A DNA stretch of 57,545 nt from a virus: IMG/VR virus record IMGVR_UViG_3300010413_000035, positions 1 through 57,545 of that record; one strand, given 5' to 3'. The notes beneath the pieces are model-generated. The model had not been told where the DNA came from. It did no database searches and saw only the letters and a program-made list of their open reading frames with translations. Positions within the stretch are counted from its first letter, which is position 1. The number at the start of each line of letters is the position of its first letter. Of this stretch, positions 7,270 through 16,019 are shown in pieces. The translations under genes and the position numbers were made by a program.

Positions 7270-8832
7270 ATGTCTTTCTTAAGAGAAAATTCACAATTCC
7301 CTCCTGCAGACTGGGCGTTCTATTACGATAAAATGGAAGAATGGGCGACTTGGTATAGTGGGGAGGCAGATTATTTAGTAAAATATTATACAACAAAAGC
7401 CTACTCAGAATTTGAAAATAATATTTTTTGGGCGAGGATGCAATATGAAGAAAGAATCACAGCAATACATAATCCAATAGCTGGAAGTATTGCCGAGATG
7501 GGAGCAAAATTGTTATTTTCCGAGTCTCCAAGAATTCAATTTAATAAAGAAACTTTAAGTGGTAAAAGATTTGATGAATGTCTAAAAGAAATTAATTTAA
7601 ATTCTTTATTGCTAGAATCTGCAGAAGTGGCTGGTGCTTTGTCGGGAATAGTTTTAAAAATTGATATTGATACTAATTTATCAAATATGCCATTACTATC
7701 AAGTGTTTGCCCAAATCAAGCATTTCCAGTTTTTTATAGAGGGGAATTATACCAATTATTAACTTTTCGTGAATGTTTAAGAATTGAAAAAAATGGACAA
7801 ACAACTGTTTATAGGCTATTTGAAAATAGAAAAATTGTTAACAAAGATTGTCTTATTGAATTTAAATTAATGAAAGGTAGACCCGATAATGTAGGGAAAG
7901 AGGTCAAAAATACAGAAATTGAAGAAACTGCAGACATGGATTTTAGTCCTATAACTATAACTAATTTGCAAGGTTTAGGTGCAGTCTATATTCCAAACTT
8001 AAGACCCAATAAATTACTTCCAGGGTCAACAATAGGAATTAATGATTTTAACAGTTCAATTCCTTTGTTAGATTCTTTTGATGAAGCCTGGTCGAGTTGG
8101 ATGCGTGATATAGAGATTGGAATGGCTAAAATTTTTGTTGATGAGGAATTACTAAATAAAAGTGCAGATAGTTCAACTGGGGAATCTAAAAGCCGTTTAC
8201 AAAAATTTAATAATTTTTCAAGTTGTTTCATCCAATTAAATATGAGTAGTTATAAATTTGATGGGGGTAGTTCAGCTCCACCAATTAACCCAGTCCAGTT
8301 TGCAATGAGAACAGCTGAACATTCCCAAAATTGCAAAAGTTTATCAAGTGAAATAATCCAAAGATGTGGTTATTCCCCACAAACCTTTGGACTAGATAAT
8401 GAAGGAAGAGCCGAGTCGGGGACTGCTTTAAGAATAAGAGAAAGAACATCATTCTTGACAAGAGAGGCAAAGAGCCGTTATTGGATGACGGGTTTAGGTA
8501 AATTGTTTAAACAATATCAAGTTATTGATAAAGCCTTTTTTAATAAAACTGCAGATATTGAGGAGATTTCAATTGAATTAGAAGATAGTATTATATCGGA
8601 TGCAAAAGAAATATCCGAAATATTGCAAAATCTAAACAATGCAACTGCAATATCAACTTACTTAAAAGTTAAAATGCAACATCCCGACTGGGATGAAAAG
8701 GAAATATTAAATGAGGTTGATAATATAAATAAGGATAACGGAATTATTACTGAAGATATTTTTAATAATAATTCTAACAATGGAACTGAAGAAGAAAAAG
8801 AAGAAGAAGAAAATATTAAAATAGCAAAATAA
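7270..8832 (+). CDS. portal protein (SPP1 Gp6-like)
   Basis: 520 residues, a normal portal length. It follows the large terminase and precedes the minor head protein. The sequence MEEWATWYSGE near the N-terminus and a later RAESGTALRIRERTS segment (about residues 378-392) match the Gp6-like portal family of Gram-positive siphoviruses. The dodecameric portal forms the DNA channel and docks the terminase. The C-terminus is a Glu-rich tail (residues about 495-520), as in many portals. Confidence 0.9.
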   Translation: MSFLRENSQFPPADWAFYYDKMEEWATWYSGEADYLVKYYTTKAYSEFENNIFWARMQYEERITAIHNPIAGSIAEMGAKLLFSESPRIQFNKETLSGKRFDECLKEINLNSLLLESAEVAGALSGIVLKIDIDTNLSNMPLLSSVCPNQAFPVFYRGELYQLLTFRECLRIEKNGQTTVYRLFENRKIVNKDCLIEFKLMKGRPDNVGKEVKNTEIEETADMDFSPITITNLQGLGAVYIPNLRPNKLLPGSTIGINDFNSSIPLLDSFDEAWSSWMRDIEIGMAKIFVDEELLNKSADSSTGESKSRLQKFNNFSSCFIQLNMSSYKFDGGSSAPPINPVQFAMRTAEHSQNCKSLSSEIIQRCGYSPQTFGLDNEGRAESGTALRIRERTSFLTREAKSRYWMTGLGKLFKQYQVIDKAFFNKTADIEEISIELEDSIISDAKEISEILQNLNNATAISTYLKVKMQHPDWDEKEILNEVDNINKDNGIITEDIFNNNSNNGTEEEKEEEENIKIAK

Positions 8833-8854
8833 ATTTTGAAAGGATGATAAAAAA

Positions 8855-9277
8855 ATGAATGTAGACCCAAACAAAAAATTAACATGGGAATCTAAACAAG
8901 AATATCAATACAGACAAAAAACTCAAATAATAGTTATTAAGCTAAAGGAAGGGTTAAGTATATTACAAGAAGCAAATAAAAATTTAAATTTGGATTATGA
9001 TAAACCAAAGAAAATTTTTGAAGATGCTTTAAATTTAGTTAAAAATAATATTCCTAAAACTTATTCTATATCTAATCAAAAAGTTATAACTGCAGTTACT
9101 TGTTATATTAAAGCCTGTGAAATTTTAAAAAATGCAGTTACTAGCAAAGATACAAAGTCAATTTATAGAGCCTCAAATAAAATCCAAGAAGGAAATATAT
9201 ATTTTGAACTTTCAAAGCTTAAGTTATGGCAAGATGTGGATAGAAGGGTAACAAGAAATAATAAAAGGGGTAAATAA
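8855..9277 (+). CDS. hypothetical head-module protein, 140 aa
   Basis: Not recognised. It lies between portal and minor head protein, with GAAAGGATGATAAAAAA before its ATG. Helical and basic at the C-terminus (RRVTRNNKRGK). Three bases separate it from the next gene. Position suggests a head-associated role, but nothing in the sequence proves it. Confidence 0.75.
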   Translation: MNVDPNKKLTWESKQEYQYRQKTQIIVIKLKEGLSILQEANKNLNLDYDKPKKIFEDALNLVKNNIPKTYSISNQKVITAVTCYIKACEILKNAVTSKDTKSIYRASNKIQEGNIYFELSKLKLWQDVDRRVTRNNKRGK

Positions 9278-9279
9278 TA

Positions 9280-10458
9280 ATGATAAATACAAATCATTTA
9301 AGTAAAGATTTTGTCTCAGCTTCTTTTACTACAACTTTAATTATTGGAATTGCTACAATGAATATATTAAAAAAAGTTGCTAAAAGAAAAGATGCAAATT
9401 TAACATTACAAGATAAACAATATTTTGATAATGAAGTTGAAACTGCATCCAAAATATATTATAAAGAAGCTGAGAATTGGGCTGTTAATGATTTGGCAAG
9501 TGCTTATTTACTAGGAATTGGTCTGGCTAATGTAGCAATGAGAAAAGTATCTGGAACTCAAAAAGGGTTAAATCCTATTATTAATGGAAGTTTTTTTATA
9601 AAAAATATTCCTTTGGTGAGTACAAATATTCCTTTAAGTGTTATAAATAAATTTTCAAATTATAAGAACCACATAACTTGGTATAATGTTTTTAAAAACT
9701 CAGCTTTGCAAACTGTAAAAACCCAACAACTGCAGATACTTCGAGCTGGAAATGATATTTATAAAAAAATTGCTTATAATGTAGGTTTAAAAAGTTATAA
9801 AGATTCTAATGTATTTACTAGATTACAAATGAGCCAAAAACTTTTAAATCAATACTCAAAGCAAGGTTTAAAAACAATTACATATGCGAACGGAGCGAGA
9901 TATAGTATTGTTGACTATAGTGAAATGTTAGCTCGAACTATGACAAGCAGAACGGCTCTCCAAGCTTCATTAAATAGGTATCAACAAAAAGGATATTCTT
10001 TATGTATGGTGTCGTCCCATTTCCGAGCTTGTGACCTTTGTACCCCATACGAGGGGCAAATTTTGTCAATGGACGGCAAAGATAGAAGATATGAGTCGAT
10101 TTGGGATGCAGAGTTGCAGGGTTTATTTCATCCTAACTGTTTACATGATATTTCAATTTGGGATGAGGCTATAGAAGTGCCTAAACCATCTGTCGATCAA
10201 AGCGAACAAAAATTAATTGACCAGTATGGTTATAAAGAGGCTCAAGTAATTGCTTACAATGCCCAACAAAGACAAAGAGCAATTGAAAGAAATATAAGAA
10301 AATATAAAACACAAAAAGAATTGAGTTTAACTTCAAGCGATAAAGCAAGAAATCAAGCAAAAATATCACAATGGCAACAAGCTCAAAGAACTCACTTAAT
10401 AGAAAATCCATATCTAGTAAGAAAATATAGTCGTGAGCAAATTGGAAAAGCTCATTAA
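9280..10458 (+). CDS. minor capsid protein (phage minor capsid 2 / SPP1 gp7-like)
   Basis: 392 residues. The diagnostic part is about residues 240-300: SSHFRACDLCTPYEGQ, a SIWD segment and FHPNCLHD. This is the H/C pattern of the phage minor capsid 2 / Mu F domain. C251, C254, H284, C287 and H289 could form a metal site. The N-terminus has a hydrophobic segment (residues about 12-29), and the C-terminus is a Gln/Arg-rich coiled coil. Proteins of this family sit next to the portal and are injected with, or organise, the DNA exit pathway. Confidence 0.87.
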   Translation: MINTNHLSKDFVSASFTTTLIIGIATMNILKKVAKRKDANLTLQDKQYFDNEVETASKIYYKEAENWAVNDLASAYLLGIGLANVAMRKVSGTQKGLNPIINGSFFIKNIPLVSTNIPLSVINKFSNYKNHITWYNVFKNSALQTVKTQQLQILRAGNDIYKKIAYNVGLKSYKDSNVFTRLQMSQKLLNQYSKQGLKTITYANGARYSIVDYSEMLARTMTSRTALQASLNRYQQKGYSLCMVSSHFRACDLCTPYEGQILSMDGKDRRYESIWDAELQGLFHPNCLHDISIWDEAIEVPKPSVDQSEQKLIDQYGYKEAQVIAYNAQQRQRAIERNIRKYKTQKELSLTSSDKARNQAKISQWQQAQRTHLIENPYLVRKYSREQIGKAH

Positions 10459-10472
10459 TTGGAGGGTAATAA

Positions 10473-10886
10473 ATGGAAAATGAAGATTTTTTAAAGCCTA
10501 AAAAGTTAAATGACCAGGAGCATTTTTGGGAATTAAAATATTATCAATACCTTGTAAAAGTTTTTGAAGATGATTTTAAAAAAGTATATGCTGACAAAGA
10601 TTTTATAAATCATTCACCACAAAATTATTATATTTCTAGTAAAAAAGATAAAAAATTATTAACAAAAATTACATTTCAAAAAAATTCTTCTGAAGATATG
10701 AATGGTTGCTTTATGGAAGATTTAATAAAAATTTGTATAAAACAATTAGAATTATTTCAAGATTCTAAAATGGAATGTAAAGAAAATGAACAGGCAAAAG
10801 AATATTTAATTAAAGCTTTAGAAACTTTAGATAATAGAAAAAATGATAGAATCAAAAGAAATGTAATATACAAAGTAGAAAAATAA
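10473..10886 (+). CDS. hypothetical protein, 137 aa
   Basis: Not recognised. It starts behind TTGGAGGGTAATAA. Highly charged, with many Lys and Asp/Glu. Residues 95-130 are likely helical. It is the last gene before the first of three terminators that precede the glycan cassette, so it ends the first part of the head operon. Confidence 0.72.
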   Translation: MENEDFLKPKKLNDQEHFWELKYYQYLVKVFEDDFKKVYADKDFINHSPQNYYISSKKDKKLLTKITFQKNSSEDMNGCFMEDLIKICIKQLELFQDSKMECKENEQAKEYLIKALETLDNRKNDRIKRNVIYKVEK

Positions 10887-10963
10887 TAGTATATTTGGTA
10901 TAATAAAAGAAAAAATAAAATAAATGTCGACCTATATTTAGTAAAAATAAGTCACTATGTTGC

Positions 10964-10997
10964 AAAAAAAAGAGCCTTAATGTGTGGCTCTTTTTTT
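10964..10997 (+). terminator. intrinsic terminator, GAGCC family
   Basis: AAAAAAAGAGCC and GGCTCTTTTTTT arms with a 9-base loop. It ends the 3191-10886 operon. Confidence 0.92.
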
Positions 10998-11014
10998 AGA
11001 AAGGATAATAAATA

Positions 11015-11488
11015 ATGAATAACCCTTATATATTATTATACAGTGAATTAAAAAAATATATAACCTTTTCCAATAATGTTATTATTACTGAAAAAGAAAT
11101 ATTTCAAATATTTTATAAAAAAGATGAAAAATTATTATTAAAAGCAATTGACCAATTATGCAAAGAAAAATTTATTGTAGAAATGGAAGATACAAATTTA
11201 AAAAGTTATATGATTTTTAAAGATTCCTATAATGAAGAAATGGAAAAAGCAAAAAAAGAAATTGAAAATAAAAGAAAACAAGAAGAAGATAATAAAATAA
11301 GATATATACAAATTGCCGAAATTATTAATAATTCCAGTGTGTTTGTTGAAATAAACGAGGGAATAAAAAAACTTGGTGAAATTGTAAAAAGAGATATAGT
11401 TCCAATTTTAGAAGAAATAAAAACAGCTTATGAAGAAATAGAAGAAATAAAAAAAGTAAAAGAATTAGAAAAAAAGAAACAAATATAA
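11015..11488 (+). CDS. hypothetical protein with C-terminal coiled coil, 157 aa
   Basis: Not recognised. The N-terminal 70 residues could form a small winged-helix-like fold. From residue 72 on it is a Glu/Lys-rich coiled coil with a short break near 100-120. It starts 18 bases after a terminator, so its mRNA must come from read-through or a promoter I cannot place. It is bracketed by terminators on both sides, like an independent insertion. Confidence 0.72.
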   Translation: MNNPYILLYSELKKYITFSNNVIITEKEIFQIFYKKDEKLLLKAIDQLCKEKFIVEMEDTNLKSYMIFKDSYNEEMEKAKKEIENKRKQEEDNKIRYIQIAEIINNSSVFVEINEGIKKLGEIVKRDIVPILEEIKTAYEEIEEIKKVKELEKKKQI

Positions 11489-11574
11489 TATAATATTGAT
11501 GTTGCTTTTTTATTATGATTCATTAAAAAAATTTGAGGTTATCTAAAAATTACTAATTTAATCATGCTATATGT

Positions 11575-11607
11575 AAAGAAGAGCCAAAACTTGGTGGCTC
11601 TTCTTTT
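11575..11607 (+). terminator. intrinsic terminator, GAGCC family
   Basis: AAGAAGAGCC and GGCTCTTCTT arms with a 10-base loop, followed by T-rich sequence. It precedes the next promoter cassette. Confidence 0.9.
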
Positions 11608-11626
11608 ATGTTAATTATTAAAAAAT

Positions 11627-11657
11627 GTTTGACAATGTAGCACACTTATTATATAAT
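11627..11657 (+). promoter_or_regulatory. promoter with recurring operator
   Basis: TTGACA (11629-11634), 17-bp spacer, TATAAT (11652-11657). The operator reads GTTTGACAATGTAGCAC (11627-11643). This is the only such promoter inside the head region and directly precedes the glycan cassette. Its leader lacks the hairpin of the early cassettes. Confidence 0.88.
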
Positions 11658-11701
11658 GTATTTAGAAATTAAATTTGATTTGAAAAGGGGATTTTATTAT
11701 T

Positions 11702-11863
11702 ATGACAGATTATTTTGATTTTAGCGACGATTTTTGGAATGAAGAAGAAGAGCAACAAGATTTAAATAATAATTTAGGAAATGAAGATTTAACTGAAGAA
11801 GAAATATTATTAAATAAAGAATTTGAAATAGAAATGTATAATGCGAAATATGGAGTATTATAA
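11702..11863 (+). CDS. very acidic small protein, 53 aa
   Basis: A short frame starting MTDYFDFSDDFWNEEEEQQ, with GAAAAGGGGATTTTATTATT upstream. About one third of residues are Asp or Glu, which recalls DNA-mimic or RNA-polymerase-binding phage proteins, but this is only a resemblance in composition. It has its own promoter (11629-11657) and terminator (11877-11905) and so forms a single-gene unit. Function unknown. Confidence 0.7.
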   Translation: MTDYFDFSDDFWNEEEEQQDLNNNLGNEDLTEEEILLNKEFEIEMYNAKYGVL

Positions 11864-11876
11864 AATTAATATATAT

Positions 11877-11905
11877 TAAAAGAGCCTAATTTGGGCTTTT
11901 TTTTA
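11877..11905 (+). terminator. intrinsic terminator
   Basis: AGCC/GGCT-centred stem followed by eight T. It is the third terminator ahead of the glycan genes. No promoter is evident between it and the next start, so those genes probably depend on read-through. Confidence 0.82.
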
Positions 11906-11930
11906 TATCAAAAATGAGGAGGAATTTATA

Positions 11931-12647
11931 ATGTATGAATTAGGTAAATTAAGGACTTATTTACACATGTTAGACAAAGATAAAAATCATTATAATAAAC
12001 TTAAAATTGAAGAAATAAAAATTTTATTATCAAAGCTTGAAATATATTTATCTTATGATGAAAAAGCGTGGGCAAAGAATTTATTGTATAATGATGCAAA
12101 TTTAGTGAGGGAATGGTATCCCAAAAATACATTTACCCAAAGGAGAAGTATAAGAAAATATTCGCATGGTATAACCAATCAAGATTTTCAACATATTTTA
12201 AATAATGTAAATTATGCTCCTTCGAGTTGTAATAGGCAGCCAATAGAATTTATTCTTTTAAGGGATTCAATTACAATTGACAAAATAGCAAAAATAAAAA
12301 AACAATCATTTATAAGTGGAGCTGAGACTTGTATTTTGGTTATTTCAGATTTAAGTATTTACCCACCTAAAAGTGTAAAAAGTAGAAGTGCCTCGTTTTG
12401 GTATTTTTTATATATGGATGCAGGTGCCTCAATCCAAACTTTACTTTTAACAATTTCAAAGTTAAATTTTGGAGCTTGTTGGGTAAATTGCATTGAATCA
12501 GATAGTAACAAAATAAAACAAATAAAAAAATTAGAATTAGAATTAGCAAAAAATAAAATAGTAACAGCAATAATTCCAGTTGGAGTTCCTAGTGAAATAG
12601 TTAAAACTCCAGGACGCAAAGATGCGAAATATAAAATTATAGAATAG
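11931..12647 (+). CDS. nitroreductase-family flavoprotein
   Basis: 238 residues. The C-terminal 170 are a nitroreductase domain: RRSIRKY (71-77), APSSCNRQP (96-104), DAGASIQ (163-169), GACW near 181-184 and an ending with the PGRKDAKYKI pattern. The first 65 or so residues are an extra helical extension. The family uses FMN and NAD(P)H. In polysaccharide gene clusters, members are often found beside pyruvyl transferases, as here, but their substrate there is not established. It opens the glycan cassette, behind GAGGAGGAATTTATA. Confidence 0.88.
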   Translation: MYELGKLRTYLHMLDKDKNHYNKLKIEEIKILLSKLEIYLSYDEKAWAKNLLYNDANLVREWYPKNTFTQRRSIRKYSHGITNQDFQHILNNVNYAPSSCNRQPIEFILLRDSITIDKIAKIKKQSFISGAETCILVISDLSIYPPKSVKSRSASFWYFLYMDAGASIQTLLLTISKLNFGACWVNCIESDSNKIKQIKKLELELAKNKIVTAIIPVGVPSEIVKTPGRKDAKYKIIE

Positions 12648-12658
12648 GAGATATTAAA

Positions 12659-13720
12659 ATGAAAATAGCAATCGTAACAATTACGACATATTCAAATTAT
12701 GGAAATAGATTCCAATTAATAGGATTAACAAAATACTTACAAAATAAAGGGTATGAAGTAGATAATTTAATTCCCTTTTCCCCTACTTCAAAAAAGAAAA
12801 AGAAAAAAAATAATTTAAGAGCCGAGAAAAGAAAATCATTTTTTGAATTTTCACAAAAATATATAAATGAAATAAGGCTTGATGTAAATAAAGTTAATTA
12901 TGAAAAATTAATTAATGAATATGATTATTTTATAATAGGAAGTGACCAAGTTTGGCATCCCCTATTATTAAAAAAAATTCCACATCCTTTTACATTTTTA
13001 AACTTTGTACCAGATAAAAAAAGAATTGCTATTTCAGCTAGTTTTGGAATGAGCCAAATTGCTGACAGATATTTTATAAGGTATGTTGAAGGGTTAAAAC
13101 ATTTTAATAATATTTCTTTAAGAGAGCCAGAAGGCAATAATATTATTAAAAATTTATGCTTAGAAAATTATAACAATCCAGTTTTAATTGATCCTTCAAT
13201 GTTATTATCTAAAAAACAATATGCAAAACTAGGAGAACAAATAGAAAAACCAAAGAATTATATATTAACTTATTTTCTAGGGAATATAAGTAGTGATATA
13301 AGAATGAAAATTAGTGAATTATCCCTAAAATATAATTATCAAATTATAAATATAAATAATAAAAGAAATAAAAAATATTTTGTTGCATCTCCAGCTCAAT
13401 TTATATATTTAATGAATAGTTGCAATGTAGTATTTACAGATTCATTTCATGGGACTATTTTTTCAATGATATTTAGAAAACCTTTTGTAAATGTAGATTT
13501 GAAATTAAATAGACCTTCAGTACAAAGTAGAATAGATAATTTACTTTCAAAATTTAATTTTATGAATAGAAAGTTTAAAGAATTAAATACATTAAAACAA
13601 ATTATGACTATTGATTACTCACATTTTGACCCAATTTTAAAAGAAGAAAAAAATAAATTTAATGAATTCTTAGAAGGAGTAACAAATGGCAAAGAAGAAG
13701 AAACAACAAATAATTCCTAA
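12659..13720 (+). CDS. polysaccharide pyruvyl transferase family protein
   Basis: 353 residues. It carries the family pattern: an N-terminal nucleotide-binding-like start (MKIAIVTITTYSNYGNRFQL), YFIIGSDQVWHP (about 97-108), SLREPEG, VLIDPSMLL and the C-terminal TDSFHGTIFSM with RKPFV. Such enzymes add a pyruvate ketal from phosphoenolpyruvate to a sugar of a surface glycan, adding negative charge. It starts 11 bases after the nitroreductase and overlaps the following glycosyltransferase by 35 bases. Confidence 0.9.
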   Translation: MKIAIVTITTYSNYGNRFQLIGLTKYLQNKGYEVDNLIPFSPTSKKKKKKNNLRAEKRKSFFEFSQKYINEIRLDVNKVNYEKLINEYDYFIIGSDQVWHPLLLKKIPHPFTFLNFVPDKKRIAISASFGMSQIADRYFIRYVEGLKHFNNISLREPEGNNIIKNLCLENYNNPVLIDPSMLLSKKQYAKLGEQIEKPKNYILTYFLGNISSDIRMKISELSLKYNYQIININNKRNKKYFVASPAQFIYLMNSCNVVFTDSFHGTIFSMIFRKPFVNVDLKLNRPSVQSRIDNLLSKFNFMNRKFKELNTLKQIMTIDYSHFDPILKEEKNKFNEFLEGVTNGKEEETTNNS

Positions 13721-14363
13721 ATTATTACACTTGATATGGATAGGGGAAAAAGAAAACCCCTATTTAAAAAATATTGAAACTTATAAAAAATTTAATCCAG
13801 ATTGGCAAATTAAAATTTGGAATAATGAAAACATACCCCAAGTTATAAATAAATATACTTATAATAATATGACTTCATGGGCAGGTAAAGTTGACGTTCT
13901 AAGGCTTGAGATTTTATATAAATATGGTGGGGTTTATGTTGATTTGGATTCAATATGTTTAAGAAGTTTAAATCCCTTAATAATAAATCAAACATTAATC
14001 GGGTCAAAAGGTACATATAAAAAAATTGCTAACGGTTTTTTAGGATGTACCAAAGAACATCCTGCATTTAAAGAAATAGTAGAAAATTTAGATTCTAGAA
14101 ATAAAGAACTTTCAAAAACAGAAAAAAACAAAAAAATTGGTATTTCAATTTATGCAGTGGCTGGGACTCGATACATAACCCCATATTTAAGAAAATATAA
14201 ATGTCTGGAATATGATAAAAAATTAAAAGCTAAAGAAAGAAAAGTTATAATTACTAAAGTTTCAAAGTATAAAAACCGAGCCTTTATAATGCAATTAAAT
14301 GATAATACATGGAAAAGTAGTCCAAGGATATTTTTAAGTGAGGATTTTGAAAATGACAAGTAA
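13686..14363 (+). CDS. glycosyltransferase (Gly_transf_sug / capsular polysaccharide type)
   Basis: 225 residues. IPKLLHLIWIG at 10-20 and a 63-90 stretch that includes KVDVLRLEILYKYGGVY, with the DXD metal site at D86-L-D88, define the DXD sugar-transferase family (Och1/TcdB-like GT-A fold). It probably transfers a sugar from a nucleotide sugar to the growing glycan. The start is supported by AGAAGGAGTAACAA. It is short but seems complete. The donor and acceptor cannot be read from sequence. Confidence 0.88.
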   Translation: MAKKKKQQIIPKLLHLIWIGEKENPYLKNIETYKKFNPDWQIKIWNNENIPQVINKYTYNNMTSWAGKVDVLRLEILYKYGGVYVDLDSICLRSLNPLIINQTLIGSKGTYKKIANGFLGCTKEHPAFKEIVENLDSRNKELSKTEKNKKIGISIYAVAGTRYITPYLRKYKCLEYDKKLKAKERKVIITKVSKYKNRAFIMQLNDNTWKSSPRIFLSEDFENDK

Positions 14364-14691
14364 AAAAGAAAAACTAATACATGATTTAATAGATGTGACT
14401 TTATTGGAATCAAATTTAAAACATGGATTTAATTTTAATTCTAGTCATGAAGGCTGGGCTGTTACTTTAGAAGAAATAGAAGAGTTTCAAGAGGCTTTTG
14501 ATGAAATTATAAATTATTTTTCCGATATTGTTTGGACTGATATTAGAAATGATTCAAATAATAGCAAATTAAAAACTGAATATTCAAAATTATATAATAT
14601 GTGTTTAAATGCCTTTTTAGAATTTTTGCAATTAACTGCAATGATGAAAAAAAACAAAAATTATTTTTTTGGGAAGGAGATAAAAAAATGA
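14353..14691 (+). CDS. MazG-like nucleotide pyrophosphohydrolase candidate
   Basis: 112 residues from the ATG behind GTGAGGATTTTGAAA. The pattern KHGFNFNSSHEGWAVTLEE (about 23-41) followed by EIEEFQEA (41-48) and a later FLQLTAM helix (about 97-103) resembles small all-alpha NTP pyrophosphatases of phages, with E40, E41, E43 and E44 as likely metal ligands. Here it may control nucleotide pools or clean up nucleotide-sugar side products. The gene overlaps both neighbours by a few bases (11 and 4), showing tight coupling. Confidence 0.65.
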   Translation: MTSKKEKLIHDLIDVTLLESNLKHGFNFNSSHEGWAVTLEEIEEFQEAFDEIINYFSDIVWTDIRNDSNNSKLKTEYSKLYNMCLNAFLEFLQLTAMMKKNKNYFFGKEIKK

Positions 14692-15371
14692 AAAAATTTG
14701 ATGTAATTTTTTTAATGGGGGGAGAAGGGAAAAGAGCCAGACTTGGTTACCCTAAGCAATACGCTCGTATAGGTGGAATACCGATTTTTATACATTCGAT
14801 ACAAGCTTTTTTAAAAGAAGATATCGAGCCATATATAAATAAAATAATTATAGTAGCACAAAAAGAGCGATATGATGAAATAGAAAAAATGTTAATTCAA
14901 TATAATATTTTTAAATATTGTTTTTGTGAAGGTGGGAAAACAAGGCAAGAATCCGTTTATAATGGTTTAAAAAGTGTAAAGACTAAACACTTATTAGTTA
15001 CTGAATCTGTTAGACCTTTTCAAAGTTCTAAATTAATAAAAAATATAATAAATAATGAAAAAAATTTTATTACTCCAATATCTCAACCAAAAGCGACTGT
15101 TATTGATATTTTTGGCAATTCATATGACAGGGATAGAATCGGAGAGGTACAAATGCCTCAAAAATATAGTTACGATTTATTGCATACAGCTCACGAAATC
15201 GCAAAGAAAAGGGATTTATATAATTTTACAGACGATGCTCATTTAGTAATAGAATTAATAAACGAATGTCCATATATTATAAAAGGTGAAGAAGTAAATA
15301 TAAAAATAACAACTCCCCTCGATTTGAAAATAGCTAATATTATTTTAAGTGATTTGGAGGATAATGAATAA
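14688..15371 (+). CDS. IspD/TarI-like cytidylyltransferase
   Basis: 227 residues from the ATG behind GGGAAGGAGATAAAAAA. Family motifs in order: GGEGKRARLG (11-20), PKQY (22-25), GGKTRQESV (82-90), MPQKY (156-160), TDDA (181-184) and NIKITTP (204-210). These enzymes make a CDP-alcohol from CTP and a polyol phosphate. In this setting, a ribitol-phosphate (TarI-like) or similar substrate is more likely than the isoprenoid one. One oddity: the usual DAxRP motif reads ESVRP (106-110), with Asp replaced by Glu. It is coupled to the SDR gene through a one-base overlap. Confidence 0.88.
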   Translation: MKKFDVIFLMGGEGKRARLGYPKQYARIGGIPIFIHSIQAFLKEDIEPYINKIIIVAQKERYDEIEKMLIQYNIFKYCFCEGGKTRQESVYNGLKSVKTKHLLVTESVRPFQSSKLIKNIINNEKNFITPISQPKATVIDIFGNSYDRDRIGEVQMPQKYSYDLLHTAHEIAKKRDLYNFTDDAHLVIELINECPYIIKGEEVNIKITTPLDLKIANIILSDLEDNE

Positions 15372-16003
15372 TGTTAGAATCAAAACATATAGCAATTTCT
15401 GGAACTACTAAAGGCTTGGGACTAGAATTGTCCAGACTATATTCAAAAAATAAATATTCAATAGTTGATATAAATAGATATAACGATTTAGATGTTACTA
15501 AAGAATATGCCATAAAAATTTTATTTGATGAAATACCAAAATATGAATATCCAGAAATTTTAATTAATAATGCTGGGATTTGTAATATTGGAAGTATTCT
15601 GGACTCAAATTTAGAAGAATCAAAAAAAATGTTTGATGTTAATTTTTGGGGTATGGTTAACTGCAGTAAATATTATTCTAAGAATTGCATTAAAAATAAT
15701 GTAAAAGGTAAAATTGTAAATATTGCATCAACAGCAGGAACTGGAATTAGACCTGGTCGTTCTATGTATGCAAGTAGTAAATCGGCAGTTATAAATTATT
15801 CAATGTCAATAGCTGAAGAATTAAAAATTTTTGATATTAAAGTTTATTGTATAGCTCCAGGAGCTTTTGATTCATCACTTAGAAGGAATTTGAAACTTGA
15901 TGAAGATTATTCAAAAATGAAAACATCAAAACAAGTTGCAGAAATAGTAAAAAATATTGTTGATAATGATTTTTTAGACAATCAAATAATTTATATAAAG
16001 TAA
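15371..16003 (+). CDS. short-chain dehydrogenase/reductase
   Basis: 210 residues. Rossmann motif GTTKGLG (11-17), NNAG (66-69), catalytic S120, Y133 and K137 (YASSK). Its first base is the last base of the cytidylyltransferase stop codon. In Haemophilus Bcs1/Acs1, a cytidylyltransferase is fused to an SDR that reduces ribulose 5-phosphate to ribitol 5-phosphate. This gene pair looks like the split form of that arrangement. The alditol-phosphate reductase role is inferred from context, whereas the SDR fold and intact active site are clear. Confidence 0.9.
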   Translation: MLESKHIAISGTTKGLGLELSRLYSKNKYSIVDINRYNDLDVTKEYAIKILFDEIPKYEYPEILINNAGICNIGSILDSNLEESKKMFDVNFWGMVNCSKYYSKNCIKNNVKGKIVNIASTAGTGIRPGRSMYASSKSAVINYSMSIAEELKIFDIKVYCIAPGAFDSSLRRNLKLDEDYSKMKTSKQVAEIVKNIVDNDFLDNQIIYIK

Positions 16004-16019
16004 GAAAGGATATTAAATA

